Positions 63,267 through 64,000 of a stretch of 64,000 nucleotides of DNA are shown one piece after another. Each line of letters begins with the position of its first letter. Positions within the stretch are counted from its first letter, which is position 1. The position numbers and the translations under genes are program-made. Origin of the DNA: Sphingomonas sp. GTDB lineage: Bacteria; Pseudomonadota; Alphaproteobacteria; Sphingomonadales; Sphingomonadaceae. The notes beneath the pieces are model-generated. The model was not told the origin of the DNA, made no database searches, and was given only the letters and a program-made list of their open reading frames with translations. The DNA lies in contig NZ_JANINP010000002.1 of NCBI RefSeq assembly GCF_024508665.1, forward strand, positions 224,598 through 288,597, in the 5' to 3' direction.

Positions 63267-64000
63267 CGCTGCTTCCCGCCGACGAAGGTGTGCAGCACCT
63301 TCGCATCCTGGACCTTGAGCGGATCGGTCGCCAGCAGGTCGCGATCGAACACCGCGATGTCGGCATAATAGCCCGGCGCAAGCTGGCCGGTGCGATCCTC
63401 CATGAAGCCGGACCAGGCATTGCCGCGCGTATAGGCGACCAACGTCTGTTCGGCGGTCACCTTCTGGTCCGGCAGCCAGCCGCCGGGATTGGCGCCGTCG
63501 ATCGTTCGCCGCGTCATTGCGGCATATAGCCCGGTCAGCGGATCGAGCGGCGCCACCGGCCAGTCCGACCCGAACGCGACATGCGCGCCGCTGTCGATCA
63601 GCGAACGGAAGGCATAGGTGCCGTTCAGCCGCTTCTCGCCGATCCGCTTCACTGCCCAACGCCCATCGTCGATCGCGTGGAACGGCTGGACCGAGGCGAC
63701 CACGCCCTGTTTCGCGAACCGCGCGATGCTCGACGGGCGAAGATGCTGGGCATGTTCGATGCGAAAACGTCGATCCTTGGCGCCATTGGTTCGCGCGACA
63801 TCGGCGAAAATATCGAGCATGTCGTCGTTGGCGCGGTCGCCGATCGCATGCGCCGCGACATGCAGCCCGTGCGCGTCGGCAGCGCCGATCCACTCGCGCA
63901 GATTGGCCAGGCTCGTCACGCGGACACCGCGCTGGCCAGGCGCATCGGTATAATCGTCGTAGAACACCGCGGTGCGCGAGCCGAGCGACCCGTCGGTCAG
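63251..64000 (-). CDS. YtcJ-like amidohydrolase, partial (5' end outside window)
   Basis: The C-terminal 249 codons of a metal-dependent amidohydrolase; the frame continues past 64000. DGSLGSRTAVF and AAHAIGDRANDDMLDIF, RRFRIEHAQHLRP, VAFGSDWPVAPLDPL and ADIAVFDRDL are the standard YtcJ/Amidohydro_3 segments with metal-binding His and Asp. The substrate is unknown. The gene is convergent with the MocR gene and overlaps it by 16 bases. Confidence 0.92.
   Translation of the reverse strand: MTDGSLGSRTAVFYDDYTDAPGQRGVRVTSLANLREWIGAADAHGLHVAAHAIGDRANDDMLDIFADVARTNGAKDRRFRIEHAQHLRPSSIARFAKQGVVASVQPFHAIDDGRWAVKRIGEKRLNGTYAFRSLIDSGAHVAFGSDWPVAPLDPLTGLYAAMTRRTIDGANPGGWLPDQKVTAEQTLVAYTRGNAWSGFMEDRTGQLAPGYYADIAVFDRDLLATDPLKVQDAKVLHTFVGGKQRYTAA

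Noticed and set aside
1..64000. CRISPR array, rRNA, phage or transposase genes
   Set aside because: No regular spaced repeats, rRNA-like sequence, capsid, integrase or DDE-type protein were seen on either strand.

Overview
The window looks like chromosomal DNA of a GC-rich alphaproteobacterium, most likely a sphingomonad (Sphingomonas or a close relative). The signs are a complete-looking alphaproteobacterial tad/cpa pilus cluster, four large TonB-dependent receptors without SusD partners, many Tat- or Sec-exported carbohydrate and ester hydrolases, and dense same-strand operons joined by ATGA overlaps. The genus is an inference from gene content only. No transposase, phage gene, CRISPR array or rRNA was found.

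Layout. 1-10002 (+): tad/cpa (Flp pilus) operon running from the tail of an upstream gene, probably the secretin, through a small lipoprotein, TadG, two TadE-type pseudopilins, CpaE, CpaF, TadB, TadC, two TPR proteins and the prepilin peptidase CpaA. A 273-bp MITE-like element with 34-bp terminal inverted repeats (9908-10180) supplies the 3' end of cpaA. 10214-12548 (-): a LuxR-type response regulator and its histidine kinase. 12749-14971 (-): MFS efflux gene and aldo/keto reductase, divergent from a LysR regulator (15057-15962). 16049-18778 (+): a possible 26-codon leader, a GH13 glucosidase and a translationally coupled GT4 glycosyltransferase, then tRNA-Thr(CGT). 19288-30513 (+): AraC regulator, TonB receptor, acyl-CoA ligase, 3-hydroxyacyl-CoA dehydrogenase, MFS permease, type-B carboxylesterase and tannase/feruloyl-esterase; this reads as an uptake and breakdown cluster for esterified (probably phenolic or acyl) compounds. 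30745-32016 (+): a DUF763 protein. 32237-43456 (-): two TonB receptors, two paralogous TetR regulators, an SDR, a DUF3089 hydrolase, a GH1 glucosidase and a 36-codon remnant of a lost acyl-CoA ligase.

43748-59478: a second catabolic locus whose agaR-, agaZ-, agaS- and agaK-like genes, TonB receptor and GH36 enzyme match the N-acetylgalactosamine (Aga) pathway described for other proteobacteria. TTTC-type repeats about 10 bp apart occur in its control regions, as expected for an AgaR-like DeoR regulator. No NagA/AgaA-type deacetylase and no catalytic aldolase partner are present here. The operon seems to continue into a cytochrome c, a Tat-exported FAD amine-oxidase-like protein and a Tat-exported TIM-barrel protein, a combination I do not recognise as a described system. 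59678-64000: a PepSY membrane protein, a PaiB-like flavoprotein, a MocR-type regulator and the 3' part of a YtcJ-like amidohydrolase that runs off the right edge.

The observations most worth checking are the extended Aga operon (55727-59478), the MITE inside cpaA, two homopolymer tracts (G8ATC8 and C9) where a one-base deletion would fuse neighbouring genes, the DUF763 protein with its helix-hairpin-helix motif, and the acyl-CoA ligase remnant.
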